In this document: in pieces, positions 13,330 through 22,379 of the stretch
Numbering within the stretch: position 1 is the first letter of the stretch
Layout: the number at the start of each line of letters is the position of its first letter
Assembly (NCBI GenBank): GCA_965546615.1
Contig: CBEUVQ010000011.1
Span: 1-55,333, forward strand
From: CBEUVQ01 sp965546615
Lineage (GTDB): Bacteria > Bacillota > Desulfotomaculia > Desulfotomaculales > Desulfohalotomaculaceae
Length of the DNA: 55,333 nt
Direction: 5' to 3'
Made by a program: the position numbers and the translations under genes
The notes under the pieces: generated by a model
Told to the model about the DNA's origin: nothing
The model's input: the letters and a program-made list of their open reading frames with translations, nothing else
Databases searched by the model: none

Positions 13330-15615
13330 TTACCTATAATCCACATCCTTCTCACGTTCTACCGACAAATATCTTGAGAAAAACTCATCCCGATTATATA
13401 GATTAATATCTTTCGGATATACATCGGGACTTTCCGATGAACTATACCCCTCTGCTACCGGCCAGAAATCGGAATGAAGAGAATATCTGCCAGGAACGCT
13501 GATTTTTAACTTGCGGCTTCTGTTTAGGTAAGCATATAACTCACTGTCAGTCAGTACACTAATTCCATCGTGCAGATAAGAAACTATCGGTACGCTTCTC
13601 GGGCAGCCGTATTCAGATTCCCGGTAATGTTCAAAGTCATCATCTCCCCAATCGTAATACTTGTACGTAAATTCAGATCTGGTTAATCCCATCAATTTAT
13701 CATTAGGAATAATCTCAAAAACATATCCACCACCGTTATTTGAGAAAATAGCTTCTCTGCTGTCATTTAAAAACTTTTGGAACGTTTCCGTATTTAAGTC
13801 GTAATCTTTTCTTTGAGTAATATCAAAAGCAATAGTTCTTCTCTGACTGCAAACCGTCTTTCGGCTATTTTTAGGTATTGTTACTGATTTTATTCCCAAA
13901 TCCGCTATATCAAACTCAGGCGTTACTATATTCGGTTCATTATAGTAGGTATAAGTAGTGATTTTATCCCGGTATCGACCGCGTCTGATATGCTTATCAA
14001 TTGTTACTGAGTTATGATACTGCAAAAAGTTTTTTAAGAACCTTACCTTCGGCATATAGAAACGCATGTTTCCCGAATTAGCAGTAAATTTACAGTCATA
14101 CGGTGACTCGTTAACTGCGTCAATGTTAACATCAAATGTGAATGTAAACCTTGTTTTGCCGTCAGACAGCTCCTGCTTATTCCAGTCAATATATTTAGTA
14201 GTTATTTCAAATTTTGGAACGGATATATGATCATCATCGATGTAGTAACCTGGCTTAACAGTTTTCTTTAAGTAACCAATATTCTTGCCGTCTACAGGTT
14301 TAAATTCGTACCAGGGTATAAATATATATTCCTTTTCCAGTACCGGCATTTTATCTTCATGCCATCCTACTATACTGGGGTCTTCTAACCGCGGAAGCGG
14401 GCGGCCGTCCCAATCTTCTTCGTATTCGTCTAAGTCGCCACCCGTATATCCAACTATAATAGGACCGAGTTGATCCCACTTCCAAATTGCTGCACCATCC
14501 ACTAATAACGCGTCATAGCTTTCAAACTCATAAATATAAGTGTAATCATTTGTCCAACCTGCAGTACCTTTAATGACAACAGAAGGATCATCGTCTTCAA
14601 TAATCGGCAGATTGGGCATTTTAGATTCTATCCAATTTTTCATCAGTTCTTTGGCTTCCTCTTCTTTTTCCGGTTTGGATATTTCACGAAAACTTATCTT
14701 CCAACCATCTTCGGTATAGCGTGCATAACCTTCCGCGCTGTAACCCCAATACCCCATACGTCTTGAATGCTCTCTCATTTTAAAGCGGTATACCATGCTC
14801 TGATTTAATACTTCAGGATCGCTTAAATCCAAGTCAAACCCCCAAAAGCTATCTGCCCAGCCGCTATTTGGCTTGAGGTTATCCGGTAATTCGGGATCAA
14901 GGTTTTCTTCTATGTCGGTATTTATCCATACAGATGACCAACCGACATCCCAATCATCATCATCCCATTCACCTTCCTCATCTTTGATTTCTGTTAAAGG
15001 ACCGTCATTAAGTTTTATATACTTGGTTTCATTCGCCTCAAACGTTAACTCACCATTAAATTCTGCCCGCGGGCTTGAACCCCACAAATCTATTTCAACA
15101 TTAGCTTTTACCGGGAAGGGGTTAGGGTTAGTTACCATAGCAACTATTAACCAATAATCAGGGTGAGTGCCCGGCACTATTCGCGGTGTTCTGGAACCCG
15201 GCCAGCTTACATGTGACTTTGTTGTGTTTCTTGATTCTCCGGTAGCTAAATAGTGTTCTCTGTCCCAACCTATACCTATAGGAATATTGGGAGCAAATAC
15301 ATCATCTACGGTAACCGGGTGCAGCCCTGTTACTCTGCTGAAGTCTTCTTTTTTGACGTATTCATAAGTATCTACTACCTCTTTTTCTTTTTCCTCCCAT
15401 TTCCCGGAATTAATAAAAGCGTAACCGGTTTCTTCGTTAGTATTAGGATTGCATTCAACTAAAACGCTTTTATCGTTAAACTCCAACCAATATCCGTAAA
15501 CCTTTGTATTGTCGGCCAGCGTTGTCCAATCCGCTTTGGGCTTACTATAAGCGGGAGAGATAATAAATAAAGTTAGGATAATCAGAAGAATTAAGTATTT
15601 AACGTTTTTAAACAA
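13330..15615 (-). CDS. Large exported protein of unknown function
   Basis: A 761-residue protein with a clear Sec signal peptide (YLILLIILTLFIISPAYS, cleavage near residue 24). The mature part is rich in Asp, Glu, Tyr and Trp (for example EWDDDDWDVGW) and beta-strand-like throughout, with no transmembrane or sorting motif at the C-terminus. I see no known domain. It follows another exported protein in the same operon; together they may be surface or pilus-associated adhesins. A GAGGAGGTG ribosome site lies just after a terminator-like hairpin. Confidence 0.75.
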   Translation of the reverse strand: MFKNVKYLILLIILTLFIISPAYSKPKADWTTLADNTKVYGYWLEFNDKSVLVECNPNTNEETGYAFINSGKWEEKEKEVVDTYEYVKKEDFSRVTGLHPVTVDDVFAPNIPIGIGWDREHYLATGESRNTTKSHVSWPGSRTPRIVPGTHPDYWLIVAMVTNPNPFPVKANVEIDLWGSSPRAEFNGELTFEANETKYIKLNDGPLTEIKDEEGEWDDDDWDVGWSSVWINTDIEENLDPELPDNLKPNSGWADSFWGFDLDLSDPEVLNQSMVYRFKMREHSRRMGYWGYSAEGYARYTEDGWKISFREISKPEKEEEAKELMKNWIESKMPNLPIIEDDDPSVVIKGTAGWTNDYTYIYEFESYDALLVDGAAIWKWDQLGPIIVGYTGGDLDEYEEDWDGRPLPRLEDPSIVGWHEDKMPVLEKEYIFIPWYEFKPVDGKNIGYLKKTVKPGYYIDDDHISVPKFEITTKYIDWNKQELSDGKTRFTFTFDVNIDAVNESPYDCKFTANSGNMRFYMPKVRFLKNFLQYHNSVTIDKHIRRGRYRDKITTYTYYNEPNIVTPEFDIADLGIKSVTIPKNSRKTVCSQRRTIAFDITQRKDYDLNTETFQKFLNDSREAIFSNNGGGYVFEIIPNDKLMGLTRSEFTYKYYDWGDDDFEHYRESEYGCPRSVPIVSYLHDGISVLTDSELYAYLNRSRKLKISVPGRYSLHSDFWPVAEGYSSSESPDVYPKDINLYNRDEFFSRYLSVEREKDVDYR

Positions 15616-15634
15616 TTAAAAGCACCTCCTCACT

Positions 15635-15664
15635 AACTAAAAAGAGTGGACAAAGTGGCCACTC
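15635..15664 (-). terminator. Terminator-like hairpin between exported-protein genes
   Basis: GAGTGG (15644-15649) pairs with CCACTC (15659-15664); on the minus strand TTTTTAGTT follows, and the next gene's ribosome site lies only a few bases on. Confidence 0.6.
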
Positions 15665-15675
15665 CTTCTCAGCTT

Positions 15676-17469
15676 TTATTTCTCAGGTTCGTTTATCAGT
15701 CTTGCTCTAACTTGCGCATCTGCCGGTATAAAACGCACTTTTTTAACTTCCGGCACCCAAACTTTTTCTTTAACCGTTTTATAAACCGGTACGTATTCTT
15801 CTTTTACCGGGTGATAATATAAGGATACCGAGCTTTCCCCGGGTGTCGGTACGTTCCTTGAAGTTTCGGAAGCTGAAGTTGCTAACTCTTTTTTATTGTC
15901 ATCGTAAGTAAGTTCTGTTTCCCCTTCAAACGGTAGGTTGATAAATTTGCCATTCTTCCAGTCCAGGTTTATTACCCCTATAAGGCTGCCTTTGTAACTG
16001 CTTGCGCCCCAAAGGTATTCTTTTTCAAATGTACCGCCGGGAGCAAATTTGTAGTGTGTTGTATCGCCTATCTGCCGCATATCTCCATCTTCGTCTCTGA
16101 AATATAAAGCTAATTTTGCCCAGCCGGAAAAGTCAAAAGTTGATTTATAGCTTACTTTGACAATATAGCTTTGGCCGGCTCTTAAAGTACCGCCGACAGG
16201 TTCGCCGTTTCTCTCGTACAGCCCAATGGAAGTAACTAATAAGTTTTCCGGAGCGCTATTGACCGCATCGTCAGGATCATCAACTACACCGCCGGCCATT
16301 TTTGTACTTTCCAACCAGTTGTCGTCATAGGCATCTAATCCGCTGTGTCCGCTGTAATGTCTAAGTACAGCTTTCTCGTACTGACCGCTGTAAGTGGACG
16401 GTTTGCCGTTTGCTGTACCGAAGGCAAATTCGGATTTCAGCGGTTCTTTTGTTGCAGTGCTGCTGGTGACAGCTTTAGAACCTGATTTAACGTTTAAATT
16501 TGCTGTTACTATCACAGTATAATCTTTATCGGACAGAGGAACGGAAAAATCGTATTTTATATAAGCTAATTCACGAGCTGTTAAGGTTGTAGGTTCTATG
16601 TCTACTACTTTGCTGTCTATTTGCTCAAGCGTTCCTCCTTCTTCCAGCTTGTATGCTCTAAGCATTACGTTTTTAGCGCGATAAGGTGTGCTGTTTACTA
16701 CTATTGCATGCCATCTGTCTTTATCACCTACTTTTACGCCCGTTGATGTAAGATTTATAGCGCTAACCGTTAATCCGTACGGAAAAGAAATAATCACGTC
16801 TGCTGACGTGCTGCGGGATGCGGTATAAAATGAGCTTGCAGCTTTTGCTGTTAGGTTAGCTTCGCCGTAAGTACCGGTGCTGCCCCAGTAATATCTTTTA
16901 CCGGTGGAATATGCACCGGCTTTGAAGTGCGGTGGGCCTTGGGATATTGCATCAGGTTCTTCTATTGTGGCTGTTGGATCTATTGCCGGCCCGTTTGTGC
17001 TTTTTACGATGCTTACGTCATACTTACAGCCAGATTGATTTGAAAACGGCGATATTCCACCCCCCTGCTTATAGCTTGCCGGGCTTATTAGGTATGCACC
17101 TGTTCCGGAGTCTTTAGTAACACCGTAAGGGTCTAAAAATTCTCCGTTTATCTGTGCAAATTTTGATTGGTTAACTGTTCTGTCCCAATCTGTTGCTGCT
17201 GTATAGCCATCGTTTAAATTATTAGGCTTATCGAATACCGAACAGTACATTCCGCCAATATAATCTGCATTTTCAATACCTAAATGATAGCCGTATGGGT
17301 TTACCCAAAAACGGGTAAAGTGCTGCCTTGTGTATTCCCTGCCGGGATAAGGTGATTCAACTTGATCCAGCGGTACCCAGCCATCTTGCGCAAAAGCCGC
17401 TGAAGTTAACATTATTATAAGTATTGCGGTTACTGTGATCAGAAAAAGATATTTGCTTTTGTGTATCAA
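15676..17469 (-). CDS. Exported beta-rich protein
   Basis: A secreted protein of about 597 residues with an N-terminal signal peptide (LFLITVTAILIIMLTSAAFAQ). The middle section has Ig/CARDB-like strands (WHAIVVNSTPYRAKNVMLRAYKL; SYIVKVSYKSTFDFSGWAKL) typical of cell-surface proteins. The C-terminus has repeated Val/Lys/Pro segments (EEYVPVYKTVKEKVWVPEVKKV). The start is probably the TTG at 17469 with AAGGGGTG 6 bases upstream; an in-frame TTG at 17487 is the alternative. Likely displayed or released together with the 761-residue protein. Confidence 0.75.
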   Translation of the reverse strand: MIHKSKYLFLITVTAILIIMLTSAAFAQDGWVPLDQVESPYPGREYTRQHFTRFWVNPYGYHLGIENADYIGGMYCSVFDKPNNLNDGYTAATDWDRTVNQSKFAQINGEFLDPYGVTKDSGTGAYLISPASYKQGGGISPFSNQSGCKYDVSIVKSTNGPAIDPTATIEEPDAISQGPPHFKAGAYSTGKRYYWGSTGTYGEANLTAKAASSFYTASRSTSADVIISFPYGLTVSAINLTSTGVKVGDKDRWHAIVVNSTPYRAKNVMLRAYKLEEGGTLEQIDSKVVDIEPTTLTARELAYIKYDFSVPLSDKDYTVIVTANLNVKSGSKAVTSSTATKEPLKSEFAFGTANGKPSTYSGQYEKAVLRHYSGHSGLDAYDDNWLESTKMAGGVVDDPDDAVNSAPENLLVTSIGLYERNGEPVGGTLRAGQSYIVKVSYKSTFDFSGWAKLALYFRDEDGDMRQIGDTTHYKFAPGGTFEKEYLWGASSYKGSLIGVINLDWKNGKFINLPFEGETELTYDDNKKELATSASETSRNVPTPGESSVSLYYHPVKEEYVPVYKTVKEKVWVPEVKKVRFIPADAQVRARLINEPEK

Positions 17470-17498
17470 TTTAAACACCCCTTTCAATAATTGTCCTT

Positions 17499-17534
17499 AA
17501 AATAAAAAACCACCGCGTTTGTTTTACGGTGGTT
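17499..17534 (-). terminator. Intrinsic terminator after copper-amine-oxidase-like gene
   Basis: AACCACCG (17508-17515) and CGGTGGTT (17527-17534) form an 8-bp stem followed on the minus strand by TTTTTTATTTTAAGG. Confidence 0.75.
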
Positions 17535-17539
17535 ATCAA

Positions 17540-18565
17540 CTATTCTAATTTATTACAAGCAAGCGATACGGTTCCGGTTGGTATATCCTCACCGTAACTT
17601 GTATCTACAAAACCTGTTGTAAAGCTGGATGGGCTAGTTACTTTAAAAAGCAAGCCTTCTAAGGACATAGTAGAAAACATCAACTCTCCATCTATTATTT
17701 TTGCAGGGGAAGATAATTTACCTCCCCATTGAGGACTGTTGCTGCCAATAGCTGTCCCTTCTGTAAAGGATAGGTACAAATCAGGTTCCCTATACACCTT
17801 CAACGTCTTTCCATCCCACTTAATGTTTTGTGCTGGTACGCCGAAAGCTTTGGCTGCACTTTTAAAAGGGATATATACTTTTGATCTGGTAACGTTATTA
17901 TCAATAATAGGCTCAATACTTTTTGGTAAGTAACCACTTTCCCAAGCCATTTCTACATATTTTTGTGCAGGATATATAACAACGGGTGCAGCATCCAAAT
18001 TAACCGTTACTTTAGTGCCATCCCATTTGGTAGCCGTAGCCACCGTACTGCCTATTTTCATATCCAGCCGCTGAATAGTCGGTTCAAACGGGCCGGTTGC
18101 GATAGGCTGCGGTTTGGTAACGGTTACAGTGTTGTTGGCAAATCCCACTTCATAGCCAAATGCCTCGGCAACGTATCTTGCCGGCAGGTATGTTCTGCCG
18201 TTTTTTACAACCGGTGCAACATCTATATTTCTGTTTGCCCCGTCTACCTGCAATGCCTTTTGGCCGATGGTTAGCTGCACTTCCTTCCCTGCTTTGCTTA
18301 CTGTTACTATTCCGCTGTCGTAGTTGGTTTCGGCATTCAAACTGTCACCTAAGTACCGCACCGGTACAAAGGTCCGGCCATTTTCGATGTACGGAGCGGC
18401 ATCCATGTTGTGCTTTATACTGTCAGTGATATAGTGCTGTTGGCCGATTGGAAAGCGTACCTCCATGTAATCATTATCCTGTGCAGCAGCTTGAGTGATC
18501 TGCACTTGAAACGAGGTCATTACCAGTGCTGTTGTGATCAAACCGGTTAACAGCGTTTTTCTCAA
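17540..18565 (-). CDS. Exported protein with copper amine oxidase N-terminal-like domains
   Basis: The 341 residues begin with a signal peptide (residues 1-28). Two repeats of the Cu_amine_oxidN1/stalk type follow: NGRTFVPVRYLGDSLNAE (about 62-79) and NGRTYLPARYVAEAFGYEV (about 121-139), each after a hydrophobic DAAPYIE/DVAPVVK strand. A third degenerate copy occurs near residues 200-250. In Firmicutes these are wall-associated or adhesion domains, without oxidase activity. It follows the AbrB-like gene by 6 bp and shares its promoter. Confidence 0.85.
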   Translation of the reverse strand: MRKTLLTGLITTALVMTSFQVQITQAAAQDNDYMEVRFPIGQQHYITDSIKHNMDAAPYIENGRTFVPVRYLGDSLNAETNYDSGIVTVSKAGKEVQLTIGQKALQVDGANRNIDVAPVVKNGRTYLPARYVAEAFGYEVGFANNTVTVTKPQPIATGPFEPTIQRLDMKIGSTVATATKWDGTKVTVNLDAAPVVIYPAQKYVEMAWESGYLPKSIEPIIDNNVTRSKVYIPFKSAAKAFGVPAQNIKWDGKTLKVYREPDLYLSFTEGTAIGSNSPQWGGKLSSPAKIIDGELMFSTMSLEGLLFKVTSPSSFTTGFVDTSYGEDIPTGTVSLACNKLE

Positions 18566-18571
18566 AACTAA

Positions 18572-18790
18572 TCACCGTCCTTCTTTTTGTTTAACAATAC
18601 CGGTGCCCTTGCAGCATGGGCAAGGTTTGTCGTTATCAGTTACCTTTGCAATAACAAAACCGTTTTTGTGAGGAATATACATGATTTCATCTCCAGGTTC
18701 AATGTCTAACAAATTGCGAACTTCGATAGGTATGGTAGTTTGCCCTCTAACCGTTATTTTTGATGTCAATACTCTTGGCATATATATCAC
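18572..18790 (-). CDS. AbrB/SpoVT-type regulator with C-terminal CxCC motif
   Basis: A 72-residue protein. Residues 5-50 form a swapped-hairpin AbrB domain (SKITVRGQTTIPIEVRNLL, GDEIMYIPH). The tail carries CPCCKGTGIVK, which resembles half of a DnaJ-type CxxCxGxG zinc module. The frame can start at GTG 18790 or ATG 18781. Being first in the operon behind a strong promoter, it probably regulates its own expression and that of the exported-protein genes. Confidence 0.8.
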   Translation of the reverse strand: MIYMPRVLTSKITVRGQTTIPIEVRNLLDIEPGDEIMYIPHKNGFVIAKVTDNDKPCPCCKGTGIVKQKEGR

Positions 18791-18887
18791 TCTATTCTTT
18801 AATTTTAGCTTACCAAATGTAAATATATTCGTTTAATTAAGCGGTGATTTTTATAAATTTTATTTTATTAAATCTTACTTTATTCTT

Positions 18888-18916
18888 ACTATATATAGTA
18901 TGTTGTTCTTTGTCAA
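18888..18916 (-). promoter_or_regulatory. Strong promoter of the AbrB/exported-protein operon
   Basis: On the minus strand TTGACA (18911-18916), 17 bases, TATAGT (18888-18893). The -10 region lies in the palindrome ACTATATATAGT, a plausible operator. The ~100-nt AT-rich leader down to 18790 has no gene. Confidence 0.75.
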
Positions 18917-18931
18917 GCATTTTTTGGAAGA

Positions 18932-18984
18932 ATTAATGTATTAACGGCCGGGTAAGCATCAAAGTGAATACTGCCAGAGCAGCG
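18932..18984 (-). repeat. Partial copy of the 32-residue peptide gene
   Basis: About 52 bp match 11984-12036 with only a handful of differences (shared core GGTAAGCATCAAAGTGAATA). The minus strand would encode AALAVFTLMLTRPLIH, the C-terminal half of the tiny peptide, without its start. It sits between the promoter at 18.9 kb and the end of the next operon, so it is probably a duplication remnant. Confidence 0.75.
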
Positions 18985-18988
18985 TTTT

Positions 18989-19462
18989 TTATTTCTTTTC
19001 ATTAGCGTCTTGCTGTATTTCCTCAGTATTAGGGGTTTGTTGTTCCTCCGGTATTACAGTCGGTTCATCCGCTTCCCAGTAAATAGCAAGAGCTTTGTTG
19101 TCTCTTTCCAGCACATCAATCACCGTTCCCGGTTTAAGATATTTGGTTAAGTCCACCGGATTTTTCAGTAATTCCGCCCCGTTTTGTACGTTGGTATCAC
19201 TGTCTATAGTAACAGTTATAGTTTTTCCTTCCTTCGCTTTATCACCTGACTGTGTTACATTTAACGTTACTTCATTCGATTTAACCGAAACCACCTCACC
19301 ATGACGCACCATACTGTCCAGTTCCCTTTGTTGTTGTTTAACTTCTTCCATTGCCAGTTTTTCGGGCCGGTCAATATAATAGTATTTACCACCCCAAAAA
19401 CCAACGCCACCGCCAATCAGTAAAGCAAAAACGATAAGTAAAACAACTGCTTTTTTACTCAT
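18989..19462 (-). CDS. Membrane-anchored hypothetical protein of the Tad operon
   Basis: I start it at the ATG at 19462 with AGGAGG upstream, giving 157 residues. One N-terminal membrane helix (AVVLLIVFALLIGGGVGFWGG), a coiled stretch, then an OB/DUF5666-like strand segment (GEVVSVKSNEVTLNVT... GTVIDVLERDNKALAIYW) and an acidic tail. It is the last gene of the Tad transcript; it may stabilise the pilus machine at the membrane. The function is unknown. Confidence 0.7.
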   Translation of the reverse strand: MSKKAVVLLIVFALLIGGGVGFWGGKYYYIDRPEKLAMEEVKQQQRELDSMVRHGEVVSVKSNEVTLNVTQSGDKAKEGKTITVTIDSDTNVQNGAELLKNPVDLTKYLKPGTVIDVLERDNKALAIYWEADEPTVIPEEQQTPNTEEIQQDANEKK

Positions 19463-19472
19463 TACTAACCTC

Positions 19473-20012
19473 CTATTCATCTTTAAATATTTTTTGAATA
19501 AATGATTCTGAATCACTTTCCGCATATACAGGCATTTTATCTGCACCCAAAAGTTTTAAAAATCCCGGTGCTAAATTAACACGGGCTGCCGTTGCGTAAG
19601 TGGTATCGCCCGTAACTCTACCGGCCCAGCCCGTTTCACCTTCATACAGTTCCGAACCGGCTGCAGTCAGTTCAAATTTACCGCTCATTTTTTCCCAATA
19701 ATCCCGATCTGCACCGTTGGCAGCAGCTGCGGTTAATGCCTTTTCGTTAGCTTTTTGATGATCCGATATTTTAAGACCGGTTATTACTTCTTCTACAATC
19801 GTTTCTCCGTTCTCATCGGTACTTAGCCTTACCTCTTTTTGCGGTTCAGCAGTTAAGGCACCTGCAAGCGATGATGAATCCACAACAGTTTGCAGCTGGG
19901 CTTTAGCAATATGTCCCATGCCGATGTTAAGAACAAGGCCGGCACAGGCCATAAATATCAAGATTTCAATCGCAAATTCCAGTGAGCCGCGGCGGTCTTT
20001 AATTAAACGCAT
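19473..20012 (-). CDS. TadE/TadG-like pseudopilin
   Basis: 179 residues with the TadE-type N-terminus (DRRGSLEFAIEILIFMACAGLVLN), whose hydrophobic helix would be cut by the prepilin peptidase or act as an anchor. The extracellular part has VVDSSSLAGALTA, typical of TadG/TadE family members. Minor pilins of this type initiate or cap type IVb pili. It is 4 bp from the next tadE-like gene. Confidence 0.8.
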   Translation of the reverse strand: MRLIKDRRGSLEFAIEILIFMACAGLVLNIGMGHIAKAQLQTVVDSSSLAGALTAEPQKEVRLSTDENGETIVEEVITGLKISDHQKANEKALTAAAANGADRDYWEKMSGKFELTAAGSELYEGETGWAGRVTGDTTYATAARVNLAPGFLKLLGADKMPVYAESDSESFIQKIFKDE

Positions 20013-20016
20013 TTAG

Positions 20017-20454
20017 TTACCCCTCCATATCTTCCAATGCAGGCGGTTCAGCTTCTCTGATAAACCTGGCTGTAGCCGTTTGCGGCATATAATTGCCGAT
20101 TACTTTATCGGAACCGATTAAATAAAACATCTGCGGCACAACAACCGGTACACGATAGGTTACAGTACAGGTTGCAAATTCGCCGTCATCGGCTAAAACA
20201 ACATCTTTATCCGGATTAAAGTATTTACTGTCTTTTGCCATTGTGTTTTCAACAATTTGTTTCACCGATTGTAAAGCAGCATTCTTGTCATGAGTTACCG
20301 CATAAGTTCTCGCCCCTTCTCTAGCGGCCGTGATTACATTGATTTTGGCATGCTCCGCTAAACCATAAGTCAGCGTAAACAGCAGGATGAAAAGTGTCAG
20401 CGGCAGTCTAAATGCTACAAAACTTAAAATTTCACCTCTTCTGTCCTTGATCAA
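20017..20454 (-). CDS. TadE-like minor pilin
   Basis: 145 residues. The start DRRGEILSFVAFRLPLTLFILLFTL and the following AEHAKINVITAAREGART region are the TadE hallmark. The gene overlaps the prepilin peptidase gene by 4 bp, consistent with one operon. Likely a pseudopilin subunit. Confidence 0.8.
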   Translation of the reverse strand: MIKDRRGEILSFVAFRLPLTLFILLFTLTYGLAEHAKINVITAAREGARTYAVTHDKNAALQSVKQIVENTMAKDSKYFNPDKDVVLADDGEFATCTVTYRVPVVVPQMFYLIGSDKVIGNYMPQTATARFIREAEPPALEDMEG

Positions 20455-21206
20455 ATTAACATCACCTCATTTATTAAAATGTATAAAATTGTGCCGGGTA
20501 AGAAGAAGGCTCCTAACGGGATAGTAACCTTCTTTTTATCCTCAAGATTTTTTGGTGTTTCCAATTTTAAATGTCCGGTCATATACGTGCTTTTATAAAC
20601 AAAATAGCTCTCCTTCAGCCAAGCTATAAATTTAGACTGTAAGGTTTTATGAAGCACGGTGTAGATTAACGCCGATAATAACGTGTACAGCAAAACATGA
20701 ATGCCGCTGAAATAGCCGAGTAGCGCACCCACGCCTGCGGTTAATTTAACATCACCCAGTCCGATACCGCCGGAACGGATAAAAGGAATAAAAATTAGTG
20801 TGCAAAACAGCATGCTTTTGAAAACCAAGGAAAGCGGATTTAATGCTAATCCGGTAACGATAAAAGCAAAAACTACAGTGTTGGGAATAATTCTGTATCT
20901 TACATCGGTATAAAATGTCCAAATTAAAAAAGGAAACATTATTGACCAAGGGGTATCTACCCCGAGGTAGTTTAGTATCAAGCTGCCAAGCAGAACGGTT
21001 AGAAAAATAAATAACTCTCTAACCAGCGAAGCATTTAGCTCTGTTTGAAGATATTTAAGATCACCTGAGAGAATCCACATTAAGAACAATATTGTTACCA
21101 ACCAAAACAAACTATATATTTCCCGCTGAAACAAAACGCTTAATAAAAGAAATAGTGCAGCGAAAGCCGAAAGGTAAATCAAATCTGTTTTTAAACTATT
21201 TTTCAA
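20451..21206 (-). CDS. tadV: Prepilin peptidase (TadV/CpaA type)
   Basis: A 251-residue polytopic protein with both aspartate motifs of A24 prepilin peptidases: TDVRYRIIPN (about 95-104) and GIGLGDVKL (about 147-155). It removes the leader of Flp-type prepilins at the membrane. The start is a TTG preceded by GGAGGTG. It directly follows the small Flp-like gene, across a terminator-like hairpin. Confidence 0.9.
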   Translation of the reverse strand: MKNSLKTDLIYLSAFAALFLLLSVLFQREIYSLFWLVTILFLMWILSGDLKYLQTELNASLVRELFIFLTVLLGSLILNYLGVDTPWSIMFPFLIWTFYTDVRYRIIPNTVVFAFIVTGLALNPLSLVFKSMLFCTLIFIPFIRSGGIGLGDVKLTAGVGALLGYFSGIHVLLYTLLSALIYTVLHKTLQSKFIAWLKESYFVYKSTYMTGHLKLETPKNLEDKKKVTIPLGAFFLPGTILYILINEVMLI

Positions 21207-21217
21207 TTAATCACCTC

Positions 21218-21277
21218 CTTAAAAATAAAAAAGGAGCTGCTTGCACAAAAAACAATTGGTTCATTGTGCAACAGCCC
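21218..21277 (-). terminator. Hairpin before the prepilin peptidase gene
   Basis: TTGCACAA (21241-21248) with TTGTGCAA (21264-21271), extended by GCTG/CAGC. On the minus strand TTTTTTATTTTT follows. A terminator here would let the small pilin be made in excess of the downstream genes. Confidence 0.65.
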
Positions 21278-21287
21278 CAGTAGGCTT

Positions 21288-21449
21288 TTATTCAGAACCG
21301 GAACTTTCCAGTACATCACCCTGATTTTTAATTGTACCGATAAATTTCGGCTTTACATACGTCCATCCCAAATAAAAAGCACCAAGCACACAAGCCCAAA
21401 CAATCGTAGTCTGCAAAGTATCCCCCGAACGATCTTCTAACCAGTTCAT
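21288..21449 (-). CDS. Small Flp-type pilin candidate, 53 residues
   Basis: The frame runs from the ATG at 21449 (AAAGGGTGATTGT upstream) to the TAA at 21288. The peptide MNWLEDRSGDTLQTTIVWAC has a short charged leader ending in Gly, then a hydrophobic helix (VWACVLGAFYLGWTYV) and a short polar tail, the size and build of a class IVb (Flp) pilin. The usual +5 glutamate is absent. The position between tadC and tadV, with a hairpin just downstream, fits a highly expressed major pilin. Confidence 0.6.
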   Translation of the reverse strand: MNWLEDRSGDTLQTTIVWACVLGAFYLGWTYVKPKFIGTIKNQGDVLESSGSE

Positions 21450-21467
21450 ACAATCACCCTTTCTAAA

Positions 21468-22373
21468 TTAGTAACCTACCGCAAACATTTGATCGAGCAG
21501 CGGTAGGGTTTCAGCGACAATCGGCCCTACATATAAGCTTAATGCTGCTACCATTATTGTTAGGGTAAGAATACTGCTGATGGAAGGTTCCAGCCTTCCA
21601 ACCCTTATTTCCGCCTCTCTTTCCCTGGTATCCCGTAAGTCCCGGGAAAGGCCAGAAAGTGTTACCCCTATTTCCACACCCTGCACATCTGCCTGTTTAA
21701 GTGCCATTGCCACCTCTCTGGCTTCGGCAATTCCGTAATCATCTGCTAATCGGGAAAAAATAACGTAAGTTTTTTCACCCATTGAGATCTCTTTATGCAG
21801 CAGTTTTAATAGGTTACCTAATTTGGTCGGTGATTCCGCAGCCCATTCCAAAACCCTCGCTGTAGTCAGTCCGGCGTAAACACCTAATTCCAGCTGCATA
21901 ATCAGGTCAATTACTTCACTGCTCAACCTTGCTGTTCCCGTTTCGGCTGCAGAATGGACTATCACTCTCGGTAAAACCGCTAATAAGAATACAAGGAATA
22001 TGCCGAAGAACGGTGTTAATGAACCTGATATAATTAGCGTACCGACAACCACAACAGCAGCTGCTACCATCGCCACCCAAGCCCCGACAAACTCTTCCGC
22101 AGTCATAGAAAAAGGCCTTCCGGCCAGGAAAAGTTTGCGATCAAACTTAGAAAGATCAGTATTGAAACCAAATTTACCTGCCAGTTGGATAATAAACGTT
22201 GAGATATTACTGAACACTGCTTTATTACCAGCTAAATTTTTGTGAGAAACAGCCTGGATTCTTTCTGCCAGTTTGGAATGGTTTTTTAAAAAATAAATCC
22301 CGGCAGAAAAAGATGCACAGCTTAAAAAAATCAGTATCCCTAAAACACTGTCAGTTTTGATTAGTCTCACCAC
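21468..22373 (-). CDS. tadC: Tad inner-membrane platform protein TadC
   Basis: A 301-residue GspF-like protein with N-terminal helix, two central hydrophobic spans (AWVAMVAAAVVVVGTLII; FGIFLVFLLAVLPRVIV) and a C-terminal span (ILTLTIMVAALSLYVGPIVA). The ADVQGVEIGVTLSGLSRDLRDTRE stretch is typical of TadC. With TadB it forms the membrane platform moved by the TadA ATPase. Confidence 0.88.
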   Translation of the reverse strand: MVRLIKTDSVLGILIFLSCASFSAGIYFLKNHSKLAERIQAVSHKNLAGNKAVFSNISTFIIQLAGKFGFNTDLSKFDRKLFLAGRPFSMTAEEFVGAWVAMVAAAVVVVGTLIISGSLTPFFGIFLVFLLAVLPRVIVHSAAETGTARLSSEVIDLIMQLELGVYAGLTTARVLEWAAESPTKLGNLLKLLHKEISMGEKTYVIFSRLADDYGIAEAREVAMALKQADVQGVEIGVTLSGLSRDLRDTREREAEIRVGRLEPSISSILTLTIMVAALSLYVGPIVAETLPLLDQMFAVGY

Positions 22374-22379
22374 CTCAGC

